A stretch of 64,000 nucleotides of DNA from Ignavibacteria bacterium (GCA_028714695.1 JAQTLX010000006.1:62001-126000); one strand, 5' to 3'. Counted from the first letter of the stretch, positions 1 to 10,184 are shown. Notes: generated by a model not told the origin, from the sequence alone. Numbers and translations are program-made.

Positions 1-1
1 A

Positions 2-1390
2 GCCGTCAACAAGTCCTATCTTAAAGTATCCAAAATCAAAGAAAATCAGGTCATAGGCAAAACTCTTAAAGAATTACTTCCTGCAAGCACGTATAAGAAC
101 GTCAATAAGATATACAAAAATATTATTAGATCGAAGAAACCTGTCAAGGTAGAAGAAGTTTGGAGTGAATTCCCAAAAGACACTATCGTTGTGGAAACTC
201 ATTATCTCCCTATACTGAACGACGATAATATTGTAACTCATATTCTGGGTTCTTCAAGGGATATTACGGATAGAAAAAACAGGGAAAAAGAACTTTTTGA
301 CGTACAAACTACATACAAAGATTTGTTCGATACGGTAACCGAGGCTATATACATTCTTGACGGAAACGGAAATTTTATAGATGTCAACGATGGCGCGTTA
401 AAAATGTACGGTTTCACGAAAAAAGAATTTATAGGAAAAACGCCGGAATTTTTATCCGCTCCCGATATGAATGATCTTAACGAAACCATGAGTGCATTGA
501 AAAGAGCGTTCGACGGAAAGATGCAGATTTTTAAATGGTGGGGCAGAAGGAAGAACAAAGAAATTTTCCCGAAAGAGGTCATTTTGAACAAGGCAATGTA
601 CATGGGAAAAGAAGTAGTTATAGCGACTGCAAGGGACATAACAGACAGAGTATTTAAGGAAGATACGTTGAGAAAATATGCGCTCGAACTTCAATCTCTC
701 AACACTTCGAAAGATAAGTTCTTTTCCATTATTGCACATGATTTGAGAAGTCCATTTAACGGTCTGCTCGGGTTTTCAAAAGTGCTTTTTGAAGAATTCG
801 ACGAACTGACGAAAGATGAATTGAAAGAGTATATCGGCTATGTTTACAGTTCATCGAAGAATGTCTATAAACTTATAGAAAATCTACTGCAGTGGTCAAG
901 GATTCAGGCAGGCAGGCTTGAATTCCAACCGATTAAACTTGATCTCTACGAAGAAGTGTATAAAGTTGTTAACCTTTTCACAAGCATGGCAATTGAGAAA
1001 AAAATTGTTATCGAAAATACAGTTGCGCCGAATACTATCATCTGGGCGGACCAAAACATGACAACGTCAATACTTCAGAATCTTATTTCCAATTCCCTTA
1101 AGTTTACGAATTCAGGAGGAACAATAGTTGTGCAGATGCAAAAGACAAATACAGGATATTATGAAATATCCGTCTTAGATAACGGAATAGGTATTTCTCC
1201 TGAAAACATAAAGAAATTATGCAAAATAGACGAGCATTTTTCAACGGTTGGCACTGCAAACGAAGAAGGTTCGGGACTCGGGCTTGTTTTATGCAAGGAA
1301 ATGGTTGACAAAAATAAAGGATATTTTAATATCGAGAGTAAAAAAGGCGAAGGCACTAAAATAACATTTGCAATTCCGATTCAAAAATAA
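2..1390 (+). CDS. PAS-domain sensor histidine kinase, 5' truncated by window edge
   Basis: The reading frame is open from base 2 of the window, so the gene begins upstream; a GTG at 191 is internal and not the real start. The visible part has the end of one PAS domain (codons upstream of 191), a second complete PAS domain (roughly 300-660), then a HisKA dimerisation domain with the phosphoacceptor His in SIIAHDLRSP (codon 737-739) and a HATPase_c domain with N box (NLISNSLKF), G1 (DNGIGI) and G2 (GSGLGLVL). No membrane segment is visible in the part present. It should autophosphorylate and signal to a response regulator, but no regulator gene lies beside it, so it is an orphan on this side. 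The kinase core closely resembles that of the TPR kinase at 45708-47843. The next gene, selD, starts 8 bp after the stop. Confidence 0.93.
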   Translation, partial: AVNKSYLKVSKIKENQVIGKTLKELLPASTYKNVNKIYKNIIRSKKPVKVEEVWSEFPKDTIVVETHYLPILNDDNIVTHILGSSRDITDRKNREKELFDVQTTYKDLFDTVTEAIYILDGNGNFIDVNDGALKMYGFTKKEFIGKTPEFLSAPDMNDLNETMSALKRAFDGKMQIFKWWGRRKNKEIFPKEVILNKAMYMGKEVVIATARDITDRVFKEDTLRKYALELQSLNTSKDKFFSIIAHDLRSPFNGLLGFSKVLFEEFDELTKDELKEYIGYVYSSSKNVYKLIENLLQWSRIQAGRLEFQPIKLDLYEEVYKVVNLFTSMAIEKKIVIENTVAPNTIIWADQNMTTSILQNLISNSLKFTNSGGTIVVQMQKTNTGYYEISVLDNGIGISPENIKKLCKIDEHFSTVGTANEEGSGLGLVLCKEMVDKNKGYFNIESKKGEGTKITFAIPIQK

Positions 1391-1398
1391 TTTATAAT

Positions 1399-2457
1399 AT
1401 GGCAAGCAAGGAAGTAAAACTCACACAGATGGTTTCATCAGCAGGCTGTGCTGCAAAAATTTTTCCTTTTATTTTATCCGATGCACTGAAAGATATTAAA
1501 TGGTATCAGGATAAAAATGTTATGGTCGGCTTTTCAGGTTCCGATGACGCCGGTGTTTACAAAATAAACGATGATTTGGCGCTCATTCATACTACGGATT
1601 TTTTCACGCCTGTGGTTGATGACCCGTTCACATTCGGACAGATAGCCGCTGCAAATTCACTGAGCGACGTATATGCGATGGGCGGCTCGCCTATTAATGC
1701 GCTTAATATTACCGCATTCCCGCAGAAAGAAGATATTGAAATATTAAGAGAAATACTTGCAGGCGGCGCATCCAAAGCAGAAGAGGCAAAATGCTCGATT
1801 ATAGGCGGACATTCGGTTGATATTCCAAGCATTCTTTACGGTATGGCGGTTACAGGAACAATTCATCCTAAAAATATAAAAGGAAATGATACGGCGAAGC
1901 CGGGAGATATTTTGATTTTAACAAAAGGTCTTGGAACTGGCGTTTTAAATAATTCTGTGAAATACGGGAAACCCGAACCCGTTTATATTTCGGGACTGAT
2001 AAATTCAATGTCGCGTCTTAACAGATGCGCTTCGGAAGCAATGGTTAGACACAATGCTAATGCTTGCACCGATGTCACGGGTTTCGGTTTGACGGGACAT
2101 GCCATGCAGATGGCTAAGGCATCGAAATGTGTTTTCAACTTCGATGTGAAAAGTATGCCTGTTCTGGAAGGCGCTGTCTGGGCTATTAAAGAAAAATTGC
2201 TTACACGCGGAGATAAATCGAACAGGATTTATACACAGGATTATGTTATAAATGAAGGAACGATTAATACGGATTTGGAACATTTAATATATGACCCGCA
2301 AACGTCGGGAGGTTTGCTAATATCAGTTCCCGAAAATAATTCGGATAAATTACTTAATGAATTAAAAGATAACGGTGATATAGTTTCCTGTGTTGTCGGT
2401 TTTGTCAGCGAGGTGAAAAACGATTTGAAGCCGGGAAGTTTAATTTTCAGTTATTAG
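1399..2457 (+). CDS. selD: Selenide, water dikinase (selenophosphate synthetase)
   Basis: SelD makes selenophosphate from selenide and ATP; the product is the selenium donor for selenouridine in tRNA and for selenocysteine. The 352-residue length is normal for the family. The N-terminal active-site loop reads AGCAAK, which puts a Cys at residue 17 and a Lys at residue 20, the two positions known to be essential in the E. coli enzyme; the second Cys of the E. coli loop is Ala here. PurM/AIR-synthase-like features follow: a GSDDAG segment, the metal-binding THTTDFF-like stretch (residues 54-58), the NSLSDVYAMGG motif and the C-terminal DPQTSGGLL motif. The stop overlaps the GTG start of selU by one base, so the two are almost certainly cotranscribed and translationally coupled. 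No selA, selB or tRNA-Sec is visible here. Confidence 0.96.
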   Translation: MASKEVKLTQMVSSAGCAAKIFPFILSDALKDIKWYQDKNVMVGFSGSDDAGVYKINDDLALIHTTDFFTPVVDDPFTFGQIAAANSLSDVYAMGGSPINALNITAFPQKEDIEILREILAGGASKAEEAKCSIIGGHSVDIPSILYGMAVTGTIHPKNIKGNDTAKPGDILILTKGLGTGVLNNSVKYGKPEPVYISGLINSMSRLNRCASEAMVRHNANACTDVTGFGLTGHAMQMAKASKCVFNFDVKSMPVLEGAVWAIKEKLLTRGDKSNRIYTQDYVINEGTINTDLEHLIYDPQTSGGLLISVPENNSDKLLNELKDNGDIVSCVVGFVSEVKNDLKPGSLIFSY

Positions 2458-3632
2458 TGGAATTCGAATCACAAAAAGAACTGTTCGACTATGCCAGAAC
2501 ATTTGATTTGAACAGTATTCCTGTTTTATCTGATATTCTGGAAAAATATAATCTCAAATTCATCTCAATCGATGAACTGGAACCAATACTATTCGGGAAA
2601 AACGTGCTTGTCCTTGACGCCCGCTCAGAAAAAGAGTATTCGGAAACGCATATTCCAAATTCGGTCAATTTTCCTGTTCTTAACAACGAAGAACGCCACA
2701 ATGTAGGGCTGATTTACAAGAAATATTCAAATTCGGCTGCACTTAAAATGGCTATGGATTACGCTGACCCAAAGAGTGAAAATCTTAAGGCATTTCTCGA
2801 TTCCCATGATGCAAAAAGCAAACAAATTATCGTACACTGCTGGAGAGGCGGAGGCAGGAGTAAATATCTCTCAAAAATGGTTATTGATGCAGGGTACGAT
2901 GTTTTAGTTTTAAAAAATGGCATTAAGGCGTATAGAAATAATGCGGTTAAATATTTTTCTTTAAATGAATTTCCTTTTAAGTTAATCGAGTTATCAGGTC
3001 TTACCGGATGCGGAAAAACGGAAATAATTCGCGAACTCGCGAATAATTACCCGGTTCTGGATCTTGAAAAATCGGCAAGGCACTTTTCCTCTTTGTTCGG
3101 TTACATTCCATATAAAATTAGAAATTATGAGCCTGTTTTTAATCAAACGGCTTTTGAGAACAATACTTATTCACAAATTATTTACAATAGGAATATATAT
3201 AGTGATTATTCGTCTTATTTCGTCGAAAGTGAGTCAAAAAAGATAGGAAACTTCAATATTCCCCCATCTATTTATACCGGAATGAATAACGCAGTAAGTA
3301 TTAAGATTATATCAAGTATTGAGAACAGAATTAAGCGTATTGTAAAGGATTATTTCGATGATGATAATAAAGGACTTGAGGAAATGATTAAACTTTTCAG
3401 ACTTAAAGAAAGACTTTTCAGAAAAGAAATGAGCAATAAAAAATACGAATTTGCACTATCCGAATTGGAAAACAACAGGACTCACTCCTTCACCGAAATA
3501 ATGCTGAAAGATTATTACGACGTAAAATATAAAGAGAAACCCAAGGTTCCTCTTTACACAATTTCATCCGATAATATGTCTTCCTGTATAGAAGAAATTA
3601 TATCAATCTACAGAAAAAATTTCCTTAATTAA
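2457..3632 (+). CDS. selU: tRNA 2-selenouridine synthase
   Basis: SelU (MnmH, formerly YbbB) converts 2-thiouridine at the wobble position of certain tRNAs to 2-selenouridine using selenophosphate. The N-terminal half is a rhodanese domain (residues about 35-165) with the catalytic Cys in HCWRGGGRS. The C-terminal half begins with a P-loop, GLTGCGKTE (around residue 183), as in known SelU proteins. At 391 residues it is slightly longer than the E. coli protein. The start is GTG, formed within TAGTG at the selD stop, a one-base overlap that argues for translational coupling. The 3' end overlaps the end of the convergent peptidase gene by four bases. Together with SelD this indicates the selenouridine trait. 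Confidence 0.95.
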   Translation: MEFESQKELFDYARTFDLNSIPVLSDILEKYNLKFISIDELEPILFGKNVLVLDARSEKEYSETHIPNSVNFPVLNNEERHNVGLIYKKYSNSAALKMAMDYADPKSENLKAFLDSHDAKSKQIIVHCWRGGGRSKYLSKMVIDAGYDVLVLKNGIKAYRNNAVKYFSLNEFPFKLIELSGLTGCGKTEIIRELANNYPVLDLEKSARHFSSLFGYIPYKIRNYEPVFNQTAFENNTYSQIIYNRNIYSDYSSYFVESESKKIGNFNIPPSIYTGMNNAVSIKIISSIENRIKRIVKDYFDDDNKGLEEMIKLFRLKERLFRKEMSNKKYEFALSELENNRTHSFTEIMLKDYYDVKYKEKPKVPLYTISSDNMSSCIEEIISIYRKNFLN

Positions 3633-5731
3633 TATGACGGCGAAATTCCCATATTGTAAAACATAAACGACCATTTATCAGTCTGAGCATCGATTATCAT
3701 TTTCGTCGGTCTTCCCGAGCCGTGACCCGCATTAGTCTCAATTCTTATCATGACAGGATTATTCCCTTTATACAGTTCCTGCAGCCTTGCAGCATATTTA
3801 AACGAATGAGACGGCACTACCCTGTCATCATGGTCAGATGTTGTAATTAATGTTGCAGGATAGTTCAATTCCGGATTTATATTATGATAAGGCGAAAACT
3901 TTATTAAATTATCAAATCCTTCTTTATCGTCGCTTGAACCGTAATCCGAAACCCAGGCCCAGCCGATAGTGAATTTATGAAATCTTAGCATATCCATAAC
4001 ACCGACAGCAGGAAATGCAACGCTGAAGAGATAAGGTCTTTGATTAATCACGGCTCCTATCAGCAGTCCTCCGTTCGAACCGCCTTCTATTGCAAGTTTT
4101 TCAGGATTTGTATAACCGTTTTTAATCAGATATTCGGCAGCGGAAATGAAATCATCGAATACATTTTGTTTATTAAGTTTTGTACCTGCTTTATGCCACT
4201 CTTCGCCGTATTCACCGCCACCTCGAAGGTTCGCAACCGCATAGACGCCTCCGTTTTCAAGAAGAATAATATTCGATGTATTAAATGACGGTTTCATGTT
4301 TATATTAAATCCGCCGTATCCGTACAACAAGGTAGGATTGTTCCCGTCGAGTGTAATTCCTTTTTTATGAACAATGAACATCGGAATTTTGGTGCTGTCC
4401 TTGCTTGTATAGAATACCTGTTTCGTTTCGTAATTATTCGGGTCAAATTTAATTTCAGATTTTCTGTAAATTGATAATTTATTGTTCACTATATCAAATT
4501 TCATTATCGTAGCGGGATATAATATTGATGTAAAAGAAAAATATATTTCATCCTCATCTTTATCCGCCCAGAATCCGGTAACAGTACCAAGTGTTGGAAG
4601 CGGATATTCTTCTAAAATATTACCGTTAAGACCGTATGTATAAATCCTGTCAGTAACATCCTTCATATATTGTATCAATATCTTTGAATGCGAGATTGAA
4701 GCGTTTTCAAGCACGTCGAATTTCTCGGGTATGACATCCGTAATTTCATCGTTCTTAATATTAAACTTAACTATTTTGTTTCTCGGCGCGTTTTTATTTG
4801 TCATAATGTATATATAATCACCTTCGTTTCCAATTGTATTGAACTCATAATCAAAGCCTGCGGCTATCGGTCTGTATTGATTCGCCGCCGCCTTCAGGTC
4901 CTTGAAATACAATTCGTTTCCGTCCGTGCCCTTTTTGCTCTTTGTAAGGAACATGAATCTTTCATCGCGCGTAACATATACGCCGAATGACATATCGGGA
5001 TTTTCCTTGTCTTCATAAAAAAGTTTATCGCTGCTTTGTTCAGTACCAATTGTATGGAAATATACTTTAGGACTTTGATTTTTATCCGACATTTCTTTCC
5101 CATCTTCGGGCGCTTCATATCTGTTGTAATAGAATCCGCTGCCGTACCATGAAACCCCTGAAAATTTAATCCATTGAAGATGGTCAATCAGTTTGGTTTT
5201 CGCTGCGATATCCATTACGTAGAATTCAGTCCAGTCGGAACCCGCTTTTGATACTCCGTAAACCATATACTTTCCGTCAAACGAACCGGAAATCATCGAC
5301 AATGCGACCGTGCCGTTATCGGAAAATGTATTGGGGTCAAGAAATACTTCGGGCGTTCCGTCAATCCCCTTTTGATAATAGAGAATGCTTTGATTCTGCA
5401 GCCCGTCATTTTTATAGAAGAAATAATATTTGCCCGCTTTAAAAGGCGCGGTATATTTCGGATAGTTCCATACTTCGTTAAGTCTTTGTCTTATTTTTTC
5501 CCGGTAAGGAATTTTATCAAGAAATGAAAATGTGAGTTGATTTTCCTGAGTTACCCAGTCCTTAAGTTCTGGACTGTTAAGGTCTTCCATCCATCTGTAA
5601 GGGTCTTCAACTTTTACGCCGAAATAATCATCGACTACATCCGTTTTCCTTGCAGAGGGATAATTAAAACTCTGGGAATACACAGTACTTACCGCAAGAA
5701 GCAGTACAAGTGCGAATAATAATTTTTTCAT
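3629..5731 (-). CDS. Prolyl oligopeptidase family serine peptidase (S9A), exported
   Basis: This 700-residue protein has a signal peptide (MKKLLFALVLLLAVSTVYSQ), a seven-bladed beta-propeller region (about 60-440) and a C-terminal alpha/beta-hydrolase domain. The catalytic triad is visible: Ser552 in GGSNGG, Asp at about 635 in SDHDDRV, and His670 in NAGHGSG. Such enzymes cleave short peptides after proline; export suggests a role in peptide use in the periplasm or outside the cell. The gene lies 3 bp downstream of the fused dehydrogenase gene on the same strand, so the two may share a transcript, although no functional link is obvious. Confidence 0.95.
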   Translation of the reverse strand: MKKLLFALVLLLAVSTVYSQSFNYPSARKTDVVDDYFGVKVEDPYRWMEDLNSPELKDWVTQENQLTFSFLDKIPYREKIRQRLNEVWNYPKYTAPFKAGKYYFFYKNDGLQNQSILYYQKGIDGTPEVFLDPNTFSDNGTVALSMISGSFDGKYMVYGVSKAGSDWTEFYVMDIAAKTKLIDHLQWIKFSGVSWYGSGFYYNRYEAPEDGKEMSDKNQSPKVYFHTIGTEQSSDKLFYEDKENPDMSFGVYVTRDERFMFLTKSKKGTDGNELYFKDLKAAANQYRPIAAGFDYEFNTIGNEGDYIYIMTNKNAPRNKIVKFNIKNDEITDVIPEKFDVLENASISHSKILIQYMKDVTDRIYTYGLNGNILEEYPLPTLGTVTGFWADKDEDEIYFSFTSILYPATIMKFDIVNNKLSIYRKSEIKFDPNNYETKQVFYTSKDSTKIPMFIVHKKGITLDGNNPTLLYGYGGFNINMKPSFNTSNIILLENGGVYAVANLRGGGEYGEEWHKAGTKLNKQNVFDDFISAAEYLIKNGYTNPEKLAIEGGSNGGLLIGAVINQRPYLFSVAFPAVGVMDMLRFHKFTIGWAWVSDYGSSDDKEGFDNLIKFSPYHNINPELNYPATLITTSDHDDRVVPSHSFKYAARLQELYKGNNPVMIRIETNAGHGSGRPTKMIIDAQTDKWSFMFYNMGISPSY

Positions 5732-5734
5732 GAT

Positions 5735-8700
5735 TTATTCAAAAGATTTTTGAATAATATTTTTTTGAGTTTCAGCGTAGACTTTATACGAACCCGGCGC
5801 CGGACTTGCACTTTCTTTCCTTGAAACAAACGCCGGTTTCCTGCCGCCTGTATCTTCGGATGTAAGTCTTGTTTTAATGAAACTTAAAGCGCCCATGTTT
5901 TCAGGTTCTTCCTGAACCCATGTAATTTCCTTTGCGTTCGTATAGCCTTTGATGATATTCTTCAGCGATTCCAGCGGGAAAGGATAATACTGTTCAAGTC
6001 GGACGATAGCGACATCTTTCTTATCATTTTCCTTTTTGTATTTTAATAAATCATAATATACTTTTCCGCTTGTGAGAATTACTTTTCTTGTATTCTTTTT
6101 ATCCGCTTCGGTGTCATCAATCACTTCCTCAAATTTATCATTTGTAAAATTAATAATATATGATTTAACGTCTGCATGCCTCAATAAACTTTTCGGTGAC
6201 AGTATAACCATAGGTTTTCTAAGAGAAGACTTTGCCTGCCTTCTGAGCAGATGGAAATACTGCGACGGAGTTGTTGGATTACAAACGTACATGTTATTTT
6301 CAGCACATAATGTCAAAAATCTTTCGAGTCTTGCGCTCGAATGTTCCGATCCCTGCCCTTCGAGTCCGTGGGGCAGCAGCATTACCAGATGATTCGGGAG
6401 TTTCCATTTCGTAAATGAACTGACAATGAAATTATCTATTATCACCTGCGCTGCATTTGCGAAATCGCCGAACTGCGCTTCCCAGAGGTCAAGTGTGACG
6501 GGGTCCGCGGTTGTATAACCGTATTCAAAACCGAGAACTGCCGCCTCTGATAAGAGACTATCGAGAGGTTCAATCTTCGCAGTACTTTCAAGGCTGTTCA
6601 GCGGTATGTATTCTTTTCCGTTTGTAACGTCAGTGAGTGTTTCATGCCTTTGCGAGAAAGTGCCTCTTGAGGCATCCTGACCGCTTAGTCTTACCGGAAA
6701 TCCCTCAAGCAGAAGCGACCCGAAGGCAAGCGTTTCGGCAAGAGACCAGTCGGCTCCGCTGTCATTCAATAGAAACTCTTTTCTTGCATCGATGAATTTT
6801 CTCAGTTTCGGATGAAGGTTGAAATCTTCAGGAAGTTCCGTTATGCTCTTAACGATTTTTTCAATTACATCTTTACCTATCGCAGTTTTTGAATCATTTT
6901 TTAATTTATCAACTTCGTCTTTATGATATGTAAGAGGAATATCGGTAAAAGGTATTTTCTTGCCTCCGTTTTCTTTTTTTACCAACGAGTAATTGCTGTC
7001 CATTTTTTCAATGATGTCTTTCTCCATTGCGGCAATTTCTTCTTCGCGAATTATTTTTTCATCAAGCAGATTTTTTTCGTATATGGTTTTTACGGAACTG
7101 TGCTGACGGATTAGTTTATACAAAACAGGCTGTGTGAATGCAGGCTCGTCAGTTTCGTTATGCCCGAGCCGCCTGTAAGAAAATACGTCTATTACAACAT
7201 CTTTATTATATTTCATTCTGTATTCGTATGCAAGTTTGGTTGCCCACATACAGGAATCAGGGTCATCGCCGTTGACATGGAATATCGGCGCCTGAATCAT
7301 CTTAGCAACGTCCGACGCATAGACCGTTGAACGCGCATCGGCCGGCGAAGTAGTAAAACCAATCTGATTGTTTACAATCACGTGAATCGTTCCGCCCGTG
7401 CTGTATCCGCTCAGTTGGGAGAGATTAAGCGTTTCGGCAACTATCCCCTCTCCTGCGAATGCGGCATCGCCGTGTATCAGTACAGGAATAATTTTCGATT
7501 TCGTATCATCTTTAAGTTTAATTTGCTTCGCTCTCACTATTCCTTCAACAACGGGGTTAACATATTCAAGATGCGAAGGATTTGAGACAACGGAAACATT
7601 TATTTGTTGATTGTCGGATGTTTTATATATACCCGATGCTCCGAGGTGATATTTCACGTCACCCGAGCCTTGAGCGGAATTCAAATCGACAATATCTTCG
7701 AATTCGGAAAAAATAGACTCAAGCGGTTTTCCGATTATGTTCGCAAGAACGTTTAGCCTTCCTCTGTGCGCCATGCCAAGCACCATTTCATCGACTTCAT
7801 CATTAGCAGCATCGTTTAGCAGATAATCGAGTATCGGTATAAGTGTTTCGGAACCTTCCAGTGAAAATCTTTTATGCCCGAGATATTTTTTATCAATAAA
7901 TTTTTCAAACGTTTCAGCCTGTATAAGTTTGTATAGAATATTCTTCTTAAAATCATTGTTCCATGCGGGTTTGTTCCTGACTGATTCCATATTATTCTGA
8001 AGCCATTGTTTTTCTTCGGGGTCCTGAATGTGCCTGTATTCGACGCCGATATTATCACAGTACGTCTGATGAAGCATATCGAGTATACTTCTCAGCGTGG
8101 CAACTTTATATCCGCCAAGCCCGTCGCAGAAAAATTTCCTGTCGAAATCCCAGACCGTGAATCCGTAATGAAGCGGGTCGAGTTCAGGATGATACATGGC
8201 TTTTGGATGAAGCGGGTCAAGGTTCGCGAGCAAGTGTCCTCTTACCCTGAACATATTCATCAGTTGTATAACGCGTGTATATTTTTCGACTTCTTTTAGG
8301 TTAATGGATGAATCGAAATCTTCCGTATTATTATCGGGATTCCATTTAACAGGTTTCACAAGCAGGCCCAAATCCTCGAATATTTCATCATAAAAATTAT
8401 CTTCGCCTGCAAGCAGTTCGTGAATTTTTTTCAGGAAAAGTCCGGATTCAGCGCCCTGTATAATTCTGTGGTCGTATGTACTTGTAATATTCATAACCTT
8501 GCTTAATCCCAGCGATGAAACAACATCTCTGCTCGATGCTTCGAATCCTGAAGGATAACCTATGCTGCCGGTTGCAACGATGCACCCCTGCCCTATCATA
8601 AGCCGCGGGTTTGACGCCGATGTGCCGATTGTGCCGGGGTTCGTTAGCGAGATTGTCGTTTCCATGAAATCACTGACCTCGATTTTATTTCCGCGCGCTT

Positions 8701-9334
8701 TGCTTATGATGTTATTATAGGCTTCGAAGAACTCGCGGAAATTCATTTCGTTGGCTTTCTTGATGTTAGGAACAATAAGCGAACGCGACCCGTCTTTCTT
8801 AACGATGTCGATTGCAAGACCGATGTTAACATCGTGCCTTTTTATTTTCATAGGCTCGCCGGATATAATCGTGAATGCATCATTCATGACAGGAATAGTC
8901 TTTATCGCTTTAACGATAGCCCGCCCGATAATATGTGTAAATGATATTTTTCCCTGCCGTGTTTTTTTGAAATGATTATTTATGAAATATCTGTTTTCCT
9001 CAAGTACTTTCACAGGGACTGTACGCATGGATGTTGCAACGGGAATAGAAAGACTGCTGTCCATATTCTCTATAATTTTCACACCCGCTCCTCTGATAGG
9101 AACCGTATCATCACCTTTATACGGTGAAGGAAACTTTACGTTGTTATTCGATTTAACTTCAGATTTTTTATTATCAACCGCAATATCAAGGGATTTGAAA
9201 AAGTCCTGCCAGTAAGTGCTGACGTTCGCCGGAGATTGCTCATATTCGTTCAGCATATCGAGTACGTACCACGTATTAACCCCGAATTCGGATATTTTCG
9301 CTCTTTGTTCGGGTTTTAATTCATCTATTTTCAA
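5735..9334 (-). CDS. kgd: Fused 2-oxoglutarate dehydrogenase E1 / succinyltransferase E2 (Kgd-like)
   Basis: The 1199-residue protein has three parts. A short N-terminal E1-type helix (FGVNTWYVLDML, residues 18-29) comes first, then an E2 acyltransferase catalytic domain (about 75-330) with the TYDHRIIQGAESG active-site stretch, then a full thiamine-diphosphate E1 domain (about 345-1190) with GDAAFAGEG and NNQIGFTT. This is the order of the actinobacterial Kgd/OdhA proteins, which act in the TCA cycle as 2-oxoglutarate dehydrogenase or decarboxylase. As in those proteins there is no lipoyl domain, so a lipoylated partner (an AceF-like E2) must be encoded elsewhere. The start is TTG at 9334, preceded by an AAAGGAAAA ribosome binding site about 11 bases away; the next Met is residue 27, inside the conserved helix, so TTG is the only sensible start. 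Confidence 0.95.
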   Translation of the reverse strand: MKIDELKPEQRAKISEFGVNTWYVLDMLNEYEQSPANVSTYWQDFFKSLDIAVDNKKSEVKSNNNVKFPSPYKGDDTVPIRGAGVKIIENMDSSLSIPVATSMRTVPVKVLEENRYFINNHFKKTRQGKISFTHIIGRAIVKAIKTIPVMNDAFTIISGEPMKIKRHDVNIGLAIDIVKKDGSRSLIVPNIKKANEMNFREFFEAYNNIISKARGNKIEVSDFMETTISLTNPGTIGTSASNPRLMIGQGCIVATGSIGYPSGFEASSRDVVSSLGLSKVMNITSTYDHRIIQGAESGLFLKKIHELLAGEDNFYDEIFEDLGLLVKPVKWNPDNNTEDFDSSINLKEVEKYTRVIQLMNMFRVRGHLLANLDPLHPKAMYHPELDPLHYGFTVWDFDRKFFCDGLGGYKVATLRSILDMLHQTYCDNIGVEYRHIQDPEEKQWLQNNMESVRNKPAWNNDFKKNILYKLIQAETFEKFIDKKYLGHKRFSLEGSETLIPILDYLLNDAANDEVDEMVLGMAHRGRLNVLANIIGKPLESIFSEFEDIVDLNSAQGSGDVKYHLGASGIYKTSDNQQINVSVVSNPSHLEYVNPVVEGIVRAKQIKLKDDTKSKIIPVLIHGDAAFAGEGIVAETLNLSQLSGYSTGGTIHVIVNNQIGFTTSPADARSTVYASDVAKMIQAPIFHVNGDDPDSCMWATKLAYEYRMKYNKDVVIDVFSYRRLGHNETDEPAFTQPVLYKLIRQHSSVKTIYEKNLLDEKIIREEEIAAMEKDIIEKMDSNYSLVKKENGGKKIPFTDIPLTYHKDEVDKLKNDSKTAIGKDVIEKIVKSITELPEDFNLHPKLRKFIDARKEFLLNDSGADWSLAETLAFGSLLLEGFPVRLSGQDASRGTFSQRHETLTDVTNGKEYIPLNSLESTAKIEPLDSLLSEAAVLGFEYGYTTADPVTLDLWEAQFGDFANAAQVIIDNFIVSSFTKWKLPNHLVMLLPHGLEGQGSEHSSARLERFLTLCAENNMYVCNPTTPSQYFHLLRRQAKSSLRKPMVILSPKSLLRHADVKSYIINFTNDKFEEVIDDTEADKKNTRKVILTSGKVYYDLLKYKKENDKKDVAIVRLEQYYPFPLESLKNIIKGYTNAKEITWVQEEPENMGALSFIKTRLTSEDTGGRKPAFVSRKESASPAPGSYKVYAETQKNIIQKSFE

Positions 9335-9464
9335 TTATTTAATTTTCCTTTTATAATTTGTTAACTTCATTTATATGTAACAATTTTTACAACAAATTAA
9401 TCCTATAAAAATTCTTAAATTTTAGTTATTTTCTTTTATAAACCATTAATTATAATACAACTAT

Positions 9465-10184
9465 ATGACAGAACTGTTTGATAAAATCATTCTACTGGGC
9501 AGACCTGCTTCGGGTAAATCGGAAGTAATAAATTATCTGAAAAATTCGCCTGAAGACGAAAGAAAGAAAAGATTCCATATCGGGAAACTCGTTGAAATAG
9601 ACGATTTCCCAATGCTCTGGACATGGTTCGAAGAAGATGACATACTTGAAAAAGTATTTAAGAAACCGAGACTGCATTCAACATCGGACGGATATTTTCT
9701 TGAAGAATATCTCTGGCATCTGCTTATAGAAAGAATATCGCTCGACTATAAAAAAAGCAAGAGAGACCTTGGAGACAAAATTAGCGGCATAACACATTTG
9801 ATAGAATTTTCAAGAGGCACGGAACACGGCGGATACAAAACGGCATTCAAACATCTTTCAAAAGAACTGCTTGAGAACGCTGCAATCGTTTATGTAAACG
9901 TACCGTTCGAAGAATCATTAAGAAAGAACAGAAAACGTTTCAACCCGGATAAACCGGATTCAATTCTCGAACACGGATTGCCGGATTCGAAACTCGAAAA
10001 GATGTACAAGGAAGTTGACTTCCACGAAGTGATAGCGGGCAGCGAAACGCATATCAATATTAATGGAATTAATGTACCTTATGTTATATTTGAGAACATG
10101 CCGTCAAAGACAGACGACCCTGCACTGCTCGGTCCGGCGCTTGACGAAGTAATTACGAGACTCTGGAATTTATTTAAGAAATAA
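9465..10184 (+). CDS. P-loop NTPase / nucleotide-kinase-like protein of unknown function
   Basis: A 239-residue cytosolic protein that opens with a clear Walker A motif, LLGRPASGKSE (residues 10-20), the position and form seen in adenylate-kinase-like small-molecule kinases. Other recognisable segments are EFSRGTEHGG (about 113-122) and a strand ending in YVNVPFEESLRKNR, which resembles the region after the lid in such kinases. I do not recognise a substrate. The 3' end of the gene is duplicated immediately downstream (see the repeat entry at 10159-10216), and a strong terminator follows. The upstream neighbour is divergent, so it has its own promoter in 9335-9464. Confidence 0.85.
   Translation: MTELFDKIILLGRPASGKSEVINYLKNSPEDERKKRFHIGKLVEIDDFPMLWTWFEEDDILEKVFKKPRLHSTSDGYFLEEYLWHLLIERISLDYKKSKRDLGDKISGITHLIEFSRGTEHGGYKTAFKHLSKELLENAAIVYVNVPFEESLRKNRKRFNPDKPDSILEHGLPDSKLEKMYKEVDFHEVIAGSETHININGINVPYVIFENMPSKTDDPALLGPALDEVITRLWNLFKK

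Noticed and set aside
191-1390. GTG at 191 as the start of the first kinase
   Set aside because: The same frame is open and PAS-like back to the window edge, so the gene begins outside.
6072-6392. Plus-strand frames inside the fused dehydrogenase and other large genes
   Set aside because: They are antisense shadows of clearly conserved proteins, with no family features or start signals.
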